Shown here: positions 1 to 12,119 of the stretch, one piece after another | How positions within the stretch are numbered: the first letter of the stretch is position 1 | Layout: each line of letters opens with the position of its first letter | Assembly (NCBI GenBank): GCA_009746045.1 | Contig: RPFO01000406.1 | Location: forward strand, 851,159-913,158 | Origin: Mesostigma viride | Lineage: Eukaryota > Streptophyta > Mesostigmatophyceae > Mesostigmatales > Mesostigmataceae | DNA: 62,000 nucleotides | Direction of reading: 5' to 3' | Made by a program: the position numbers and the translations under genes | Notes under the pieces: generated by a model | The model's database searches: none | What the model was told of the DNA's origin: nothing | The model's input: only the letters and a program-made list of their open reading frames with translations

Positions 1-1171
1 CGGCACCAACCCCGGTGTAGTGCTCCGGCGACGCTCCTCGTCTTCCGACCCGCCTCCTCCGCTCTACAGCCGCAACACCCCGTCAGCGGCCACACCCGGC
101 GCCGGCCCGGGCTCCCTCCGCCCGGCTTCTCCGCTGTGCGCGGTCTCGTTTCTCGGTCAGGGCGGTGTCCCGCCCGGCCGCCCGCGCTCCTCGCTGTTCC
201 CCGGTAATTCCCGCGCGAAAGTTGACGAATCGGTGCGCGCGTGCAATGTTGACTGAAATTCGGTCGTGCAGGCTATGGTAGCTGAAAATTTATTGCTCAC
301 GGAATACGAAGCATTGTGTACCGGATTTCGCTTGTTCGAACGGCATGGTCATAGGGAAAAAATAATATCACAAAAAACTCGCGAAAACGCTGCTGTATTG
401 GGTTGTGAACGAGGACAAGCACGCAGTTGGCGCAGTTTTTGCTCGCCGTCCGACCAGCCCCGTGCATCTTTAAGGTAAGGTCTCGTTGCCCAAACTACTT
501 GACGGTGGAAGCGAACACGTTCTACCAGTTCCTTACATCATTTCAAAGAAACCCAGCGTAGGATTTCCCTTAATTTTGCGTTTCCGATTTTTACGCCCCT
601 TCCGCGAAAAAGTGAGAATTATAGGAGCGCTGACAGGGCAACACTGCATGTCGTGCTTTATAATCGCTTTTACGTCTTTTCTTGCAGCTATATGACTTCG
701 CTTGGGCGCAGCAACATCGCCCGGTGTTTATCCTGCGGGCGGGGCTTGCTGGCCCCGTCCGGAGTGTGCTCGGGGTGCGGGAAAAACCACAGCTACTGGT
801 TTATAACGTCGACAACCCCCCATTTTCTGGTCATTAACCGGCGTATTCTTGGTTTAAGCTTCCGGCGACGGGCGAAAAGAGCTCTTACCATGACGGCATG
901 CTCTGGGGAGGCGTTCCGAGAAGGACTGGGGCGGGCAGGCAAATTTACACGCGACAGTGCCCGCACGTCGCCTGCGCACCCCGGCGTACAAGGCAAAGCG
1001 CAGTGTTTCCCTCCTGGACGGCCCATCGCTGCCTTTGCCGGGCGGCATGTTGGGGAGGCGGCTCCTTCTTCCTTTCTTACCGCCCGTTTCATAGTTCATA
1101 CCCCGTGAGTTTCCCAACGGAGGCGTGTTAATGATGAGCGGCTGCATGCATGAATGAACGGGTGTATGAAT
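1..1171. other. GC-rich stretch, no recognised gene
   Basis: No open frame here resembles a known family. The one notable item is a plus-strand frame at about 653-1108 containing a C-x2-C-x10-C-x2-C pattern (CLSC...CSGC), like a small zinc ribbon. It lies just after a pyrimidine-rich stretch ending in cttgcag that could be a splice acceptor. This could be an exon of a gene beginning upstream of the window, but nothing else supports it. Confidence 0.3.
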
Positions 1172-2874
1172 GAGGGAGGGGGGGGAGGAGGGAGGAGGAG
1201 GGAGGGAGGGAGGGAGGAGGGAGGGAGGGAGGGAGGGAGGGAGGGAGGGAGGGAGGGAGGGAGGGAGGGAGGAGGGAGGGGGAGGGAGGAGGGAGGGAGG
1301 AGGGAGGGAGGGAGGGAGGGAGGGAGGGAGGGAGGGAGGGAGGGAGGGAGGGAGGGAGGGAGGGAGGGAGGGAGGGAGGGAGGGAGGGAGGAGGGAGGGA
1401 GGGAGGGAGAGGAGAGGGAGGAGGGAGGAGGGAGGGAGGAGGAGGGAGGGAGGAGGAGGGAGGGAGGGAGGGAGGGAGGGAGGAGGGGGAGGGAGGGAGG
1501 GAGGGAGGGAGGAGGGAGGGAGGAGGAGGGGAGAGGGAGGGAGGGAGGGAGGGAGGGAGGGAGGAGGGAGGAGGGAGAGGAGGGAGGAGGGAGGGAGGGG
1601 GAGGAGGGAGGGAGGGAGGAGGGAGGGAGGGAGGGAGGGAGGGAGGGAGGGAGGGAGGGAGGGAGGGAGGGAGGGAGGGAGGGAGGGAGGGAGGGAGGAG
1701 GGAGGAGGGAGGGAGGGAGGGAGGGAGGGAGGGAGGGAGGAGGAGGGAGGGAGGGGAGGGAGGAGGGAGGGAGGGAGGAGGGAGGGAGGAGGGAGGGAGG
1801 GAGGGAGGGAGGGAGGGAGGGAGGGAGGGAGGAGGGAGGGAGGGAGGGAGGGAGGGAGAGGGAGGGAGGAGGGAGGGAGGGAGGGAGGGAGGGAGGAGGG
1901 AGGGAGGGAGGAGGGAGGGAGGGAGGGAGGGAGGGGGAGGAGGGAGGGAGGGAGGGAGGGAGGGAGGAGGGAGGGAGGGAGGGAGGGAGGGAGGGAGGGA
2001 GGGAGGGAGGAGGGAGGGAGGGAGGGAGGGAGGGAGGGAGGGAGGGAGGGAGGGAGGGAGGGAGGGAGGAGGGAGGGAGGAGGGAGGGAGGGAGGGAGGG
2101 AGGGAGGAGGGAGGAGGGAGGGAGGGAGGGAGGGAGGGAGGGAGGGAGGGAGGGAGGAGGAGGGAGGAGGAGGGAGGGAGGGAGGGAGGGAGGGAGGGAG
2201 GGAGGGAGGGGGAGGGAGGGAGGGGGAGGGAGGGAGGGAGGGAGGGAGGGAGGGAGGGAGGGAGGGAGGGAGGGAGGGAGGGAGGGAGGGAGGGAGGGAG
2301 GGAGGGAGGGAGGAGGGAGGGAGGGAGGGAGGGAGGGAGGGAGGGAGGGAGGGAGGGAGGGAGGGAGGAGAGGAGGGAGGGAGGGAGGGAGGGAGGGAGG
2401 GAGGGAGGGAGGGAGGGAGGGAGGGGAGGGAGGGAGGGAGGGAGGAGAGGAGGGAGGGAGGGAGGGAGGGAGGGAGGGAGGGAGGGAGGGAGGGAGGAGG
2501 GAGGGAGGGAGGGAGGGAGGGAGGGAGGGAGGGAGGGAGGGAGGGAGGGAGGGAGGAGGGAGGGAGGGAGGGAGGGAGGGAGGGAGGGAGGGAGGGGAGG
2601 GAGGGGGAGGGAGGGAGGGAGGGAGGAGGGAGGGAGGGAGGGAGGGAGGAGGGAGGGAGGGAGGGAGGGAGGGAGGGAGGGAGGGAGGGAGGGAGGGAGG
2701 GAGGGAGGAGGGAGGGAGGGAGGGAGGGAGGGAGGGAGGGAGGGAGGGAGGGAGGGAGGGGAGGGAGGGAGGGAGGGAGGGAGGGAGGGAGGGAGGGAGG
2801 GAGGGAGGAGGGAGGGAGGGAGGGAGGAGGGAGGGAGGGAGGAGGGAGGGAGGGAGGGAGGGAGGGAGGGAGGG
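1172..2874. repeat. 1.7-kb polypurine (GGGA)n / GGAGGGA tract
   Basis: About 1,703 bases of only G and A on the plus strand, mostly GGGA units with irregular GGA interruptions. Long open frames of Arg-Glu-Gly or Pro-Ser-Leu repeats on both strands are products of the repeat and not genes. Such mirror-like G-rich purine DNA can form triplex or G-quadruplex structures. Confidence 0.97.
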
Positions 2875-2884
2875 TATGTATGAC

Positions 2885-3147
<263 letters not shown>

Positions 3148-3176
3148 CTACGTGTATGCATGGGTGGGTGGATACA

Positions 3177-3211
3177 TGTGTATGTGTGTGTGTGTGTGTG
3201 GGTAAGGGATC

Positions 3212-3246
<35 letters not shown>
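3177..3246. repeat. (TG)n dinucleotide tracts
   Basis: Two TG runs interrupted by a short GGTAAGGGATCGAC segment; they continue the simple-repeat block that begins at 1172. Confidence 0.95.
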
Positions 3247-3247
<1 letters not shown>

Positions 3248-3376
3248 TCTCTGCTTAGGCGTTGGAGCACACGCATGCACTGGAGGAAGGGGGTGATGAA
3301 AACCCAGACCAACTGTCGCACCCACCCCTCCACCTTCACCAAGCGTAAGGCCAAGCGTGCCATGGGGGTAGGGTAG

Positions 3377-3529
3377 CGGACGCAAGTCACCAACGTCAGG
3401 GTGCTCACCAGGCTGGTGGATGAGAAGATGGGGGGCAGGCCCCTGTCAGATGCAGAGAAGAAGAAAAGGAAAAGGATGCAGCAGGGCCGTGAGAACGTGC
3501 CCCCGGGTGTGGCATTAGCCACTATATAG
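3377..3529 (+). pseudogene. Short basic open stretch, unrecognised
   Basis: A plus-strand frame opens just after a stop at 3374 and runs 50 codons to TAG at 3527. It contains [11 protein letters not shown] and a lysine/arginine-rich run (EKKKRKRM). The composition looks more protein-like than the surrounding repeats, but no start codon, splice context or family match is visible. It may be a remnant exon or chance. Confidence 0.15.
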
Positions 3530-3669
3530 CTAGCTAGCTGGCTAGAGCTGTGTTATTAATGCATTGTACTATAGGCATGTGCCCCCAAGTATGCCTTCCT
3601 GCATTGTAAATATGATGCATAATGTAATGATGTGTTGTTTGGAACCTTCTGTACACCAAGGTGGAATGA

Positions 3670-4460
3670 TTGCCATGAAACCCTTGTAAGAACAATAGAA
3701 AGCTGCTTTTTCTGTGGTATTTATGCTAGCATCTGTCACCAATTTGTCATCCAACCAGCCTGAAGCTTTGTGGGCAGGCTGCATGGGATGTGTTTCGAAC
3801 ATGTGCCAAGTTCCAGGTCCAACTGAGTTCATTTGATGTCATTATATATGCACATGTGTGATGAAACCCTTGAAAAACCATGAAAAACTGCATTTTTGTG
3901 GTATTTATGCTAGCATTTGTCACCAGTTTGTCATCCAACCAGCCTGAAGCTTTGTGGGCAGGCTGCATGGGATGTGTTTCGAACATGTGCCAAGTCCCAG
4001 GTCCAACTGAGTTCATTTGATGTCATTATCTATGCAAATGTGTGATGAAACCCTTGGAAAAATCTGAAAAACTGCATTTTTGTGGTGTTTATGCTAGCAT
4101 CTGTCACCAATTTGTCATCCAACCAGCCTGAAACTTTGTGGGCATGCTGCATGGGATGTGTTTAGAACATATGCAAAGTTCCACGCCCAACTGAGTTCAT
4201 TTGGTGTCATTATATATGCATATGTGTGATGAAACCCTTGGAAAACCCTGAAAAACTGCATTTTGGGGGTATTTATGCTAGCATCTGTCACCATTTTGTG
4301 ATCCAACCAGCCTGAAACTTTGTGGGCATGCTGCATGGGATGTGTTTATAACATGTGCAAAGTTATAGCCCCAACTGAGTTCATTTAGTGTCATTCATAT
4401 AGGCATGCATGCCAGAAAGTGCTAAAAGTGCGGTATTTTATGCTAGCAAATGTCACCATG
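3670..4460. repeat. 184-bp tandem satellite, about four and a half units
   Basis: A unit containing GTATTTATGCTAGCATCTG, CATCCAACCAGCCTGAA and GCATGGGATGTGTTT recurs with the word ggtat(t) ending near 3720, 3904, 4088, 4272 and about 4437. The period is about 184 bp and the last unit is shortened and more divergent. Minus-strand frames of 70-90 residues here repeat the same peptide and are not genes. Confidence 0.9.
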
Positions 4461-4621
4461 TTACCATGGTGCCGACTCCCAAAAAATTTTTTGACCACAT
4501 GGCATCATAAGATATCTGATTAGGTACCTTGGTGCCAAATTTGAGGCCAAACTGACTATTAGCCTATCTTGAAATAATTACCAGGGAACCAAAACGCGTT
4601 TTTGGATTGATGTGTCATCAT

Positions 4622-5293
4622 TAATTAATTAATTAATAGACACGTGACTGCGTCACGTGAGCATAAGTCCTCAGTGGGAGGGGAACATGGGATGGAATGG
4701 ATGGTATAAGCTATCTAGGTCCTAGTTACAGGGGTGTGGGCACCGCGGCCCGAATCGCTATGAATGCCATACTTGGTCACACGCGGAGCCCCCACAGGCT
4801 TGGGGTGGTCTCCTTCATCACTACTTGCCATCTATCCTTGCGCACCATCTGCCTCCATATTACAGACAAACCAGGAGGCTGCCCGGGGTGAGCCCGTCAC
4901 GTCTAGTGTAGCACATGTCCATGCCGAGTCTATCACGAAAAGTCCACGGGTGGCGGCCCTGCCGCGCGCGGCCGGGGGCACGCCAGGTGAGGACATATCG
5001 CCCAGGCTGGGCAGGCTTGGTGCCAGCTAGTCTATCTGATGTATCTACCTGATCTGTGCGGGCCAGGTGCCCGGCTAGGCCCAGGCGCCTGTGCCTAATA
5101 ATGTGGGAAACATAGGGCAAATCAGCGTACAAATCCTCATTACTAATGTGCAAACCAAAGGGGATGTTAAGGGCCTTGCGCAGCATCTTGGTGACGGCGC
5201 CGTCGAGTCGTTGCTCCAGCTCCTGCATCAGTGTCCACGTCTCGGCGCCGTAGGTCAGGATCGTCAGAATGACGACCTTGAAGAGGTCACGCT
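4622..5293 (-). mobile_element. 5-prime-truncated LINE, family A (copy A1)
   Basis: A minus-strand non-LTR retrotransposon end. From its 3-prime end it carries a (TTAA)n tail, a hairpin CACGTGACTGCGTCACGTG at about 4640, an untranslated region and the C-terminal part of a reverse-transcriptase ORF (about 4860-5290). That part includes KMLRKALNIPFG and RHRRLGLAGHLAR, typical of sequence downstream of the RT fingers-palm in many LINEs. The flanks repeat TGTGTCATCAT (4611-4621) and TGTGTTCTCATCAT (5294-5307), a target-site duplication with a 3-base insertion in one copy. The N-terminal RT and ORF1 are missing, so the copy is dead on arrival. Confidence 0.8.
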
Positions 5294-5462
5294 TGTGTTC
5301 TCATCATGCAGATGTTTTATTATCCACACATGTCGATACATTGATGATGTCATTGCTTTCGACAACCCTGATTTTGCAACCCATCTGTACATCACAGCTA
5401 GTCTACTACCTGGCATCTACCCGCAAGCGTCCCTCACATTATTAAAGGTCACGTCGGAGGAT

Positions 5463-6762
5463 TAATTAATTAATTAATTAATATTAGGAACATAACTCCG
5501 TTGGGAGTATATGTAGCACATATCCCAGAGAAGGGGCATATGGCTTTTAATACATTCTAAGCTACTTCCTGCAAGGGGGGGAATGTAAACGACACTTGAG
5601 TCGGGGTGCACCAGGCCGGCACCTGCATCCCCATGATCTATATCAAGCTATGCCCAGCTATAAGGGGGAGCCTGTCATGGGGGGGAAGATCATCATAGCT
5701 ATGCAAAAGCTAGAGCGTGGCATCTCAGCAGAGAGCAGCTCTCTACATGGGCACAGCATAACTAGATAAAGCTAGGTATCAGCTGGAGTGTGGCACATCA
5801 TAGGCAAACATGCACACGGCTAAATGATGCTCGTGAATCAGCTGGTATAGAGCCTGTAGGAGGCGTACATGTACATGGCCACGGTCTATCTATTCTACAC
5901 TACTACTACTGCTGTATTCCCCTACTAAGCTGCGGCGGCTGGAGTCGCTCAGTGGGGCCGCGGGGGTCGTATGCCAGGGCTTGTGGCCGACGTAGATGGT
6001 CGCCCCCTTCCAGTACACCGGTTGCCCCGCCTTGGTCTGCCGGAGCTGGAGGTAGGTCCGCGGCCATATGTAGCTCCCGTCGCCGTTGTTGCTGCGCCGG
6101 CCAGGGTCAAGTCGTAGTCAAGGGTGAAGTGAGTCTTCTCGAGCCGCTTGCGGCGTCTGAGAAAAGAATTCTTGTCCGCCGATGACAAGGAGCGGGGGCG
6201 CCCCTGCCTTACGCCGCGCGCGGGGAAGGCGGTGGGCGACCAGCTCGATCTCACCAGTATATAATAAGGCCCATGCTAGCGAGAATTTCTCTCTCAAACG
6301 CACGTGCAAGCTTCTCGGAATTCTCATCTTCCTCCATGTCGAAGTGCTTGACGATGACATTGAGGCTGCGCTTGGCGAGCTCGGCTTCCTCGCGGAGGTC
6401 AAGCGTCTGCCGCTGGAGCTGGGTTGCGACGGCGGAGGTGGTGGAGGTGGTGTGCTGCCTAAGCATGTCCGCCCAGGTCGGGATGGGAGGAGCATCGCCA
6501 GCCAGGCCAGCAGGGGCTGGCTTGGCGGCAATGTCCTTCACCGCCTGGGCGGTGAGGCCTGCGGTGTTTTGAAGGACCTCGATGGCGATGGCATTGTCCT
6601 TGAGGCGCTGGTCGATGTCGCGGAGCTGGGCGGTGATGGAGTCGGTGGAGGCGGAGGGGGGGGGGGGGGGGAGGCGAGGAGGGTGGCGGTGGCGGTGGGG
6701 ATGCGGTGGGGAGCTCAGCAGCCAGCGTGCGGCCCGCAGCTGCCACATCTGCAGCTAGGGCT
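5463..6762 (-). mobile_element. ORF1-only non-LTR element, about 1.3 kb (copy D)
   Basis: Flanked by a perfect 12-bp duplication ACGTCGGAGGAT (5451-5462 and 6763-6774). On the minus strand it begins 14 bases before the ORF1 ATG at 6748 and ends in a (TTAA)n tail. Next to the tail is a hairpin with arms ACTCC and GGGAG around GTT. The ORF encodes a low-complexity Pro-rich start, a helical middle (SITAQLRDIDQRLKDNA) and an ORF1p-like segment (LNVIVKHFDMEEDE), with a frameshift near 6255 before the last part (6118-6250). No RT sequence lies between the duplications. It is either a 5-prime truncation that happens to stop at ORF1 or a specialised ORF1-only element. Confidence 0.75.
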
Positions 6763-6862
6763 ACGTCGGAGGATACTAGTTGAAATTACCTCGCTCTTAA
6801 TATTACCCATAACAAGAAGGGCTGGCGTAGTAACGGCTGTCTGTGATAAGCGCAAGGATATC

Positions 6863-6977
6863 CTATTAATTAATTAATAGACACGTGACTGCGTCACGTG
6901 AGCATACGTCCTCAGTGGGAGGGGAACATGGGATGGAATGGATGGTATAAGCTATCTAGGTCCTAGTTACAGGGCCC
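6863..6977 (-). mobile_element. LINE family A 3-prime end fragment
   Basis: The (TTAA)n tail, the CACGTGACTGCGTCACGTG hairpin and about 80 bases of 3-prime untranslated sequence match copy A1 (4622 onward), then break off after TAGTTACAGG. No clear target-site duplication was found. Confidence 0.8.
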
Positions 6978-7921
6978 ATTCTCTCTTCCTTTGCAGTGAG
7001 TTGTTCGCCTAGTCCATCTAACAACTCTTCCCCTCCTGTACTCCGTTTTGTACCGCCGACGTGGCCCGCACCGTAACCGGTTTCAACATGCAGGTGGAAC
7101 CCTGCTCAGTGGGGGATCCCACATCCCCTTGGGAGCCTGTGCCTCCCACATCATTGCGCAACTCTCCCTCAAACCCCCCCGTAGAATTGCTGACGGTACG
7201 TATAGCGACAGAAAACTGCCCACACCATCAGCCGCCAACAACAAGGGCTGACCCAGCGACTCCCGTGGAACCGGTTGTCCTGTCCAGTCGACCGTATCGT
7301 AGAATTGAACAGCCTCTGGCAGAGTTAAATAGTACGTAGTACGGTAAAATACGGTCCCGGGGTGTACTATGTATAATACGCTAGTACGGTGTATAATACG
7401 TTATAGTACGGTACAATGCTAAATGGCTTGTTTTTCTGTGTTTTTTGGAGGTTAAAGAATATCTGAACATGTACCACTTCAAACATGACAAAATACATGT
7501 GTTTCCAACTGTAATTATTCCAACACGGCGTGGCCGGCATCAACTGAATATAAGCCACCGTCATCATCATGCTTGCTGAATAAACCTTCATTTACCCTAG
7601 TTGTGATGTTCAACTGATCAAAGGTGAAAGGTAAACATGGTATGATGGCCCTTACAAAACAAATATCAACTGATGCTGAGCACTAATATCAAAAACATAT
7701 TAGGATGGTTGCTGGGTTTGATTGTCATCCCATTTGAAAAACTGCACATGAATCCATCCATGGCCAAGGACACAACAACGCTGTTCCGTGTTAATAAATT
7801 AAATAATTAAATAATTAATTAATTAATTAATGGCCAATGATACGACACGCATGTCAGTGATGCCACACGCTCCTCATCAAGCTGCTGCTTGGTCGTCACG
7901 ACCGCGGCATGCTGAGTTCCA
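6978..7921. other. No gene seen; ends in TTAA-rich tract
   Basis: No frame resembles a known protein. Around 7340-7420 there are short repeats of TACGGT and AGTACG. From 7793 to 7832 lies an AATTAAATAATTAA / (TTAA)n tract like the tails of the non-LTR elements, so the following sequence may be another retroelement copy. Confidence 0.4.
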
Positions 7922-8434
7922 TTATCGGAACGCCCCTTGCTCTGCGATGTCCTGGACCCAGCTCCGGCGTTCAATGCTAGTGCTAGCGCGGGCAGATTTC
8001 CACTTTCGTGCATCACTCTCCTCAATCTCTGGCTCCTCATTCATCAGACCTTGCCTACGCAGGTTCCGGACCTCGGCCGCCATCTCTAATCGGTCTGCAT
8101 CCTGCCGTTGCCGCTTCTTGGCCTCCTTCAGTTCTCCGCCTCCTCCTGCAGCAGCCTGACACGAAACGCCTTTGGCGGATTCGTGCATTTGCTCACCCCA
8201 TCGAGGGTTGCATATTGGCCACCCATGATGTGAGCCTTCGCCCGCGTGGCCGGCAGTGCCCTTGAAGGCCGCCTTGCATGTCAGGCATGCCATAGCGTAA
8301 TTCCCTGTCGGGTGCCCATCCTTGATAAGTTTATCCTTTGATATAAAGGTCCAAACAGTTTCCTGTTGCACAGACATCTCATCCCCGTCATCACCAACGG
8401 GGCCATCACCAGCATCGTCAATGTCGTCTCCCAC
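7922..8434 (-). pseudogene. Possible BED-type zinc-finger fragment (hAT-like)
   Basis: A 170-residue minus-strand frame starting with an acidic segment, then VWTFISKDK...ACLTCKAAFKG. The W-x-F spacing followed by C-x2-C resembles the start of the BED finger of hAT transposases, but the matching His/Cys pair is not clear in this frame. The second half is charged and helical (ELKEAKKRQRQDADRLEMAAEV). The catalytic domain is absent. A TTAA-rich tail-like tract lies at its 3-prime side. Identification is weak; it may be an unrelated transposon or host fragment. Confidence 0.3.
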
Positions 8435-9754
8435 GGCTGCTAAAGACGTTCTGTCGAATTGCTAGCACCAACAATTAACATAGGTTGAGAAACTATGGGG
8501 GCTCTTCTGCTAACGTTCGTCGCAGCGGATCTCCAGTTCTGCGCCACAACCGTTGACGTAATTCTGCCTAGCTCACTCTGTCAACACTGCGACGTTGCAT
8601 GCCTGTGTGCGAGGTTTTTGCGCCAAATCCCGGCGGTTGCCGGGGTGCCAAGTGGCTACTCTTACTATGCATCGTAATGCACGTAAACCCAAATCAACCA
8701 ACGTCGCACCAGCTACTGCTGCTGCTGCTGCTACTGTTGTTGTTGTTGCCCACGCCGCACATGGGCAGCAGAGATTGTTGCCCACGTCGCACCAGTACAG
8801 CATGGTACCAAAGGCTGGTGCGAGTACAGACTTACAAACAGCAAGTCCACCACGAGTCTGCGACTGACGAGTCACGCACTTCTGGAAATGCGCTTCTTGG
8901 CGACGTCAGCCGACACTCGACAGGGGCATCAGGGGAGCACCGAGTACGTAAAAAGGCTCGTCAGAACACCATGATCACGCCGCAGCAAGTAATAGTTAAT
9001 AGTTGACTATACATGCATGCGCGGACATGCCTGAAAACGACAAAACGTGCAACATTATTGAGGATGGCGCCTAGCTCAAGTGACCAATGATGTAGAAAGT
9101 TTTACAGGAGACTCACACAGCCGCGAAATCATGCCAAAGGTCCTATGTTCGATTCCTTGCTAGTAACTTCTAGGCTTTCTTACTTTCTGTGCTCCGCGGA
9201 ATCTCAGATTTGGGCAGCTAGCGTTTTCACGTTTGTTGCTTTCTGACGACAATGTAGAAAGTTTTACCTTGCACCAATTTGACGTGAGTGAGCTTGCCAA
9301 GTGAGAGGCCGCGTTGATAGATGCTCGCAAATATAGATGGCAAGCGGTTGTGAAGGATACCAACTGGAGCCCGAGGGCCACTCGGTCGGTGGGGGCAACG
9401 CCGGGGTGACCTGATTCGGTAGACATAGTCATTCCGGGCCGAGGCGCCCGCAACCGGGCCGTAACTAGAGGCGGCTAGATAGTCATCCGTCCCTGCATTC
9501 AATTTCCATCTCATTGCATGAGGTTTTATGCTCACATGCGGAAGCAGTCAGTCTACATGTTTTACGTGGTGTTGACCTGTTGGAAGGGAGATTCCGAGAA
9601 CCGCCATGGACGGCGCTCAAACTACAAATTCCTGACTCCAAGTCCAACATCTGATCGCCTAAACCCCACCATGATATATCCCAGCAATGACCCCATAAAA
9701 TATCCTTTTGCTCTTCTTCAATTTTTTCCTGTTCATGCTAAACTTTTTTTGTCT
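8435..9754. other. No gene seen; simple repeats and a SINE-like piece
   Basis: Contains a short CTG/TTG-rich run (about 8713-8750), a tRNA-like fragment at about 9105-9160 (listed separately), and otherwise unrecognised sequence without a coding signal. Confidence 0.4.
9105..9160 (+). repeat. SINE-like fragment with B-box
   Basis: AGGAGACTCAC followed by GCCGCGAAATCATGC and TGTTCGATTCC. The same order occurs at 19080-19135, and a related arrangement occurs on the minus strand at 16310-16390. The pol III B-box-like TTCGATTCC suggests a tRNA-derived short interspersed element; only the right part of the head is kept here. Confidence 0.4.
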
Positions 9755-9858
9755 GTCGTTGTTTGTTGTTTATTCCTTACCACACTATAGTCCCTTTCCA
9801 TCCACTGTCGTTGTTTGTTGTTTATTCCTTACCACACTATAGCCCCTTTCCATCCACT
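9755..9858. repeat. 52-bp tandem duplication
   Basis: Two nearly identical 52-base copies (9755-9806 and 9807-9858) starting GTCGTTGTTTGTTG and ending CCATCCACT; one base differs (AGTCCC/AGCCCC). Confidence 0.95.
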
Positions 9859-10039
9859 GGTCACACGGTCAGCCCCCTTTGTTTTCGCCATCCTCCCTCC
9901 ATGGCGGTCTTCATGTATATACAGCCACGCGGCTTCCGCCGTCTTCGCCGGCAATGCTCTCAGCCAACCGACCACTCTAGCTAGTCCTTACACTGGTGAC
10001 GGATGTACCTGCCTCGAAAACGTTCCCCCGTCTCATGTC

Positions 10040-11170
10040 ATCAACCAAGTTCAACACCACCTCCAGTTTATGTCACCGTACCTGTTCATGACTGTGGGGG
10101 ACCATGTTATGCGCCAGGCACGTGCTCGCGTTGCTAGCATTGAGCACTTACCGGGAACACCGGGGTTGTCCTGGTGATCACGAATGTGCACGGTAATGGG
10201 GGGGCGACCAATTACATGCAGCAATACTAAGGCTAGCTGACATTGACATCTATATGCCAATGAGACCACGCTCATTTAGACGCGGGCATCCGCCCATGCT
10301 TGACTCTGGCTGGACTGCCTGGGTTGAGGCGCACGCTGTCGGTTTAGATCAGCCCCAATTATAAACACACCGGCCATGCAACCCGCCGGGCACCATGGGC
10401 GCTGAAAAATCGAACTCAGGACTGACCCATACTCCAACATCGCCTGTGCCTCAGCACATCCCAGCATTGACCTTCCTTTATTCCATTTTTGTTTTTGTTA
10501 TTACTATTACTCTTTACTTTGTCTTTATTTCCTATTGTTCGTATTATTACCATTTACATTTCCTTTTCTTGTTTCTTTCTTTCTTTCTCTTTTTTCTTTT
10601 TTCCCTTTGTAATGTATACTCCTTACTTTTTTTTTCAGACCCTTCGTGTATGTGTGCATGTGTTCCCTCTTTTCCTTCTTAGTTTTGGTTGTTTGTGTTG
10701 GTCGTGCATGGTGGTGTGTGTGTGTGTGTGTGTGTTTATGTGTGATTTTTCTATCAACCTTTCTTGTTACCCTCTGTCTCCCTCTATGCAGGTCTACCTA
10801 GAGATAGCCACGCGGCTCCCGCGGCCTTCGCGTCTTTCCTCTTAGACAACTACCCTAGTCCTTCCACGGCGTTGGATCGCCATGCGTCCAGGCATAGTTG
10901 TCTCCTTCATAGTTGTCTCACTTCATGCAACGGCCGCGTTGGCCTAGCTGGCGGACTCCCCTCCCCAGCTCCGCCTTTGATGACAACGAGGACTACCCCG
11001 GCCGCTTCAAACTGCTCAGTAGCTGGCTACCCGACTGAAAATATGCGTACATGATCGAAGACCCGGATCGGCCTGGCCTGGGAGAACCACGAGCACTGTC
11101 GCTGGTGGAGCAACCCCTGCCTGCTCAGGACTGTCGATCAACCGTTCACGACCTAGGTTCAAGGCGATCG
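10040..11170 (+). pseudogene. Ancient LINE reverse-transcriptase relic
   Basis: Three separated plus-strand stretches match, in order, the RT of the better-preserved copies at 39-43 kb. At about 10075-10130 the peptide YLFMTVGDHVMRQARAR corresponds to YLFIIVVDHVMRRARAR. At about 10230-10320 the remains of the catalytic loop read YANETTLI instead of YADDTTLI. At about 10975-11120 sequence matches the region around a Trp-rich segment (compare 33690-33810). Between the second and third lies a T-rich stretch (10465-10790) with a (TG)n run that looks inserted. Stops and frameshifts are frequent. Confidence 0.55.
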
Positions 11171-11940
11171 ATCGACACTTTTGACCGAATCTTGAAGGTC
11201 TGCTGTGACAAGATAAAATGGTGGACTCCTCTCCACTAAATATACAGATCTTTTACCTCCTGACGGAACGGACTTATCAAATCCTGAGAGACAGGGGAAA
11301 TCCCTAGTAATCTCCAGGAATCCTAGAGCGGTGATCGTTTCTTGTCTAGCTAGTGGAGTTTCCTACAAGACCTTACTCGGCTGCCGGTAAAGAGTGGTAC
11401 GTGGTCCACCTTTGGTCGGGCGTCTCTACATACACAAGACTGACTGTGCGGGGGCAGGGGCGGGCCGGGTGCTGATGCAGGAGATGCAGGCTCTCATGCA
11501 GCTTGATAGATTCACCAAGGTGTTACGCATGCAGACGATCGGTTCTCAGTTTGACTATTTGTGCCAATAGGCCGATTTGTAAGCAGTTTTTTTTTACATT
11601 GTATAACTTATCTCTCACATCCTTAGCTAGGCACAGCCACCTGGCCGGCACAGATCAGGTGGACAATCAAATTTAATTGGGTAGCGATTACAACTAACGG
11701 GCGCTTTCTTTCCCAAGTGATGACTCAAACATGTCACCTTCTCAATCATGCCTGAAAAAGAAAGACATTCTAGTTGTATTGCTCCCAATAAAGAAAGAAC
11801 CAGAATTCAGCACGGGCCATGCACCGCAAAGGCCTGCGCAATAATAGAAAGCAAATCATAGCTTATGAGCCGCGATCAAGTGGGAAGTGAAAGCGCTGGT
11901 CGAGACTCTCACCGACCTTACAAGCAGGCAATGACACGAG
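11171..11940. other. No gene or repeat recognised
   Basis: No frame above background and no clear repeat. It lies downstream of the allantoinase 3-prime end, so it may hold untranslated or intergenic sequence. Confidence 0.4.
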
Positions 11941-11942
11941 CT

Positions 11943-12100
11943 GACCCCATGGACGCCACATGCTCGTAGCATTTAGCTCGAACTACACTTAACAAGCATG
12001 TGGCCTCCATGGGGCCATCGAGCTAAATGTTAGAAGCATGTGGCCTCCATGGGGCCATCGAGCTAAATGTTACAAGCATGTGGCCTCCATCGGGTCAGCT
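11943..12100. repeat. 40-bp direct repeats plus inverted copy in allantoinase 3-prime region
   Basis: The unit AAGCATGTGGCCTCCATGG... starts at 11994, 12034 and 12074 (period 40). An inverted, slightly diverged copy occupies 11943-11981, so the transcript of the minus-strand gene could fold into a strong hairpin just after its stop. The copy nearest the stop reads, on the minus strand, CTTGTAACATTTAGC. It contains TGTAA, the usual green-algal poly(A) signal, about 45 bases after the stop codon. Confidence 0.85.
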
Positions 12101-12119
12101 TGTGAGGAGCAGGAACTCA

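Noticed and set aside
3569-4336. Small minus-strand genes with repeated MNSVGPGTWHMFETH-like peptides
   Set aside because: They repeat with the 184-bp satellite period and decay along it; no gene-like conservation.
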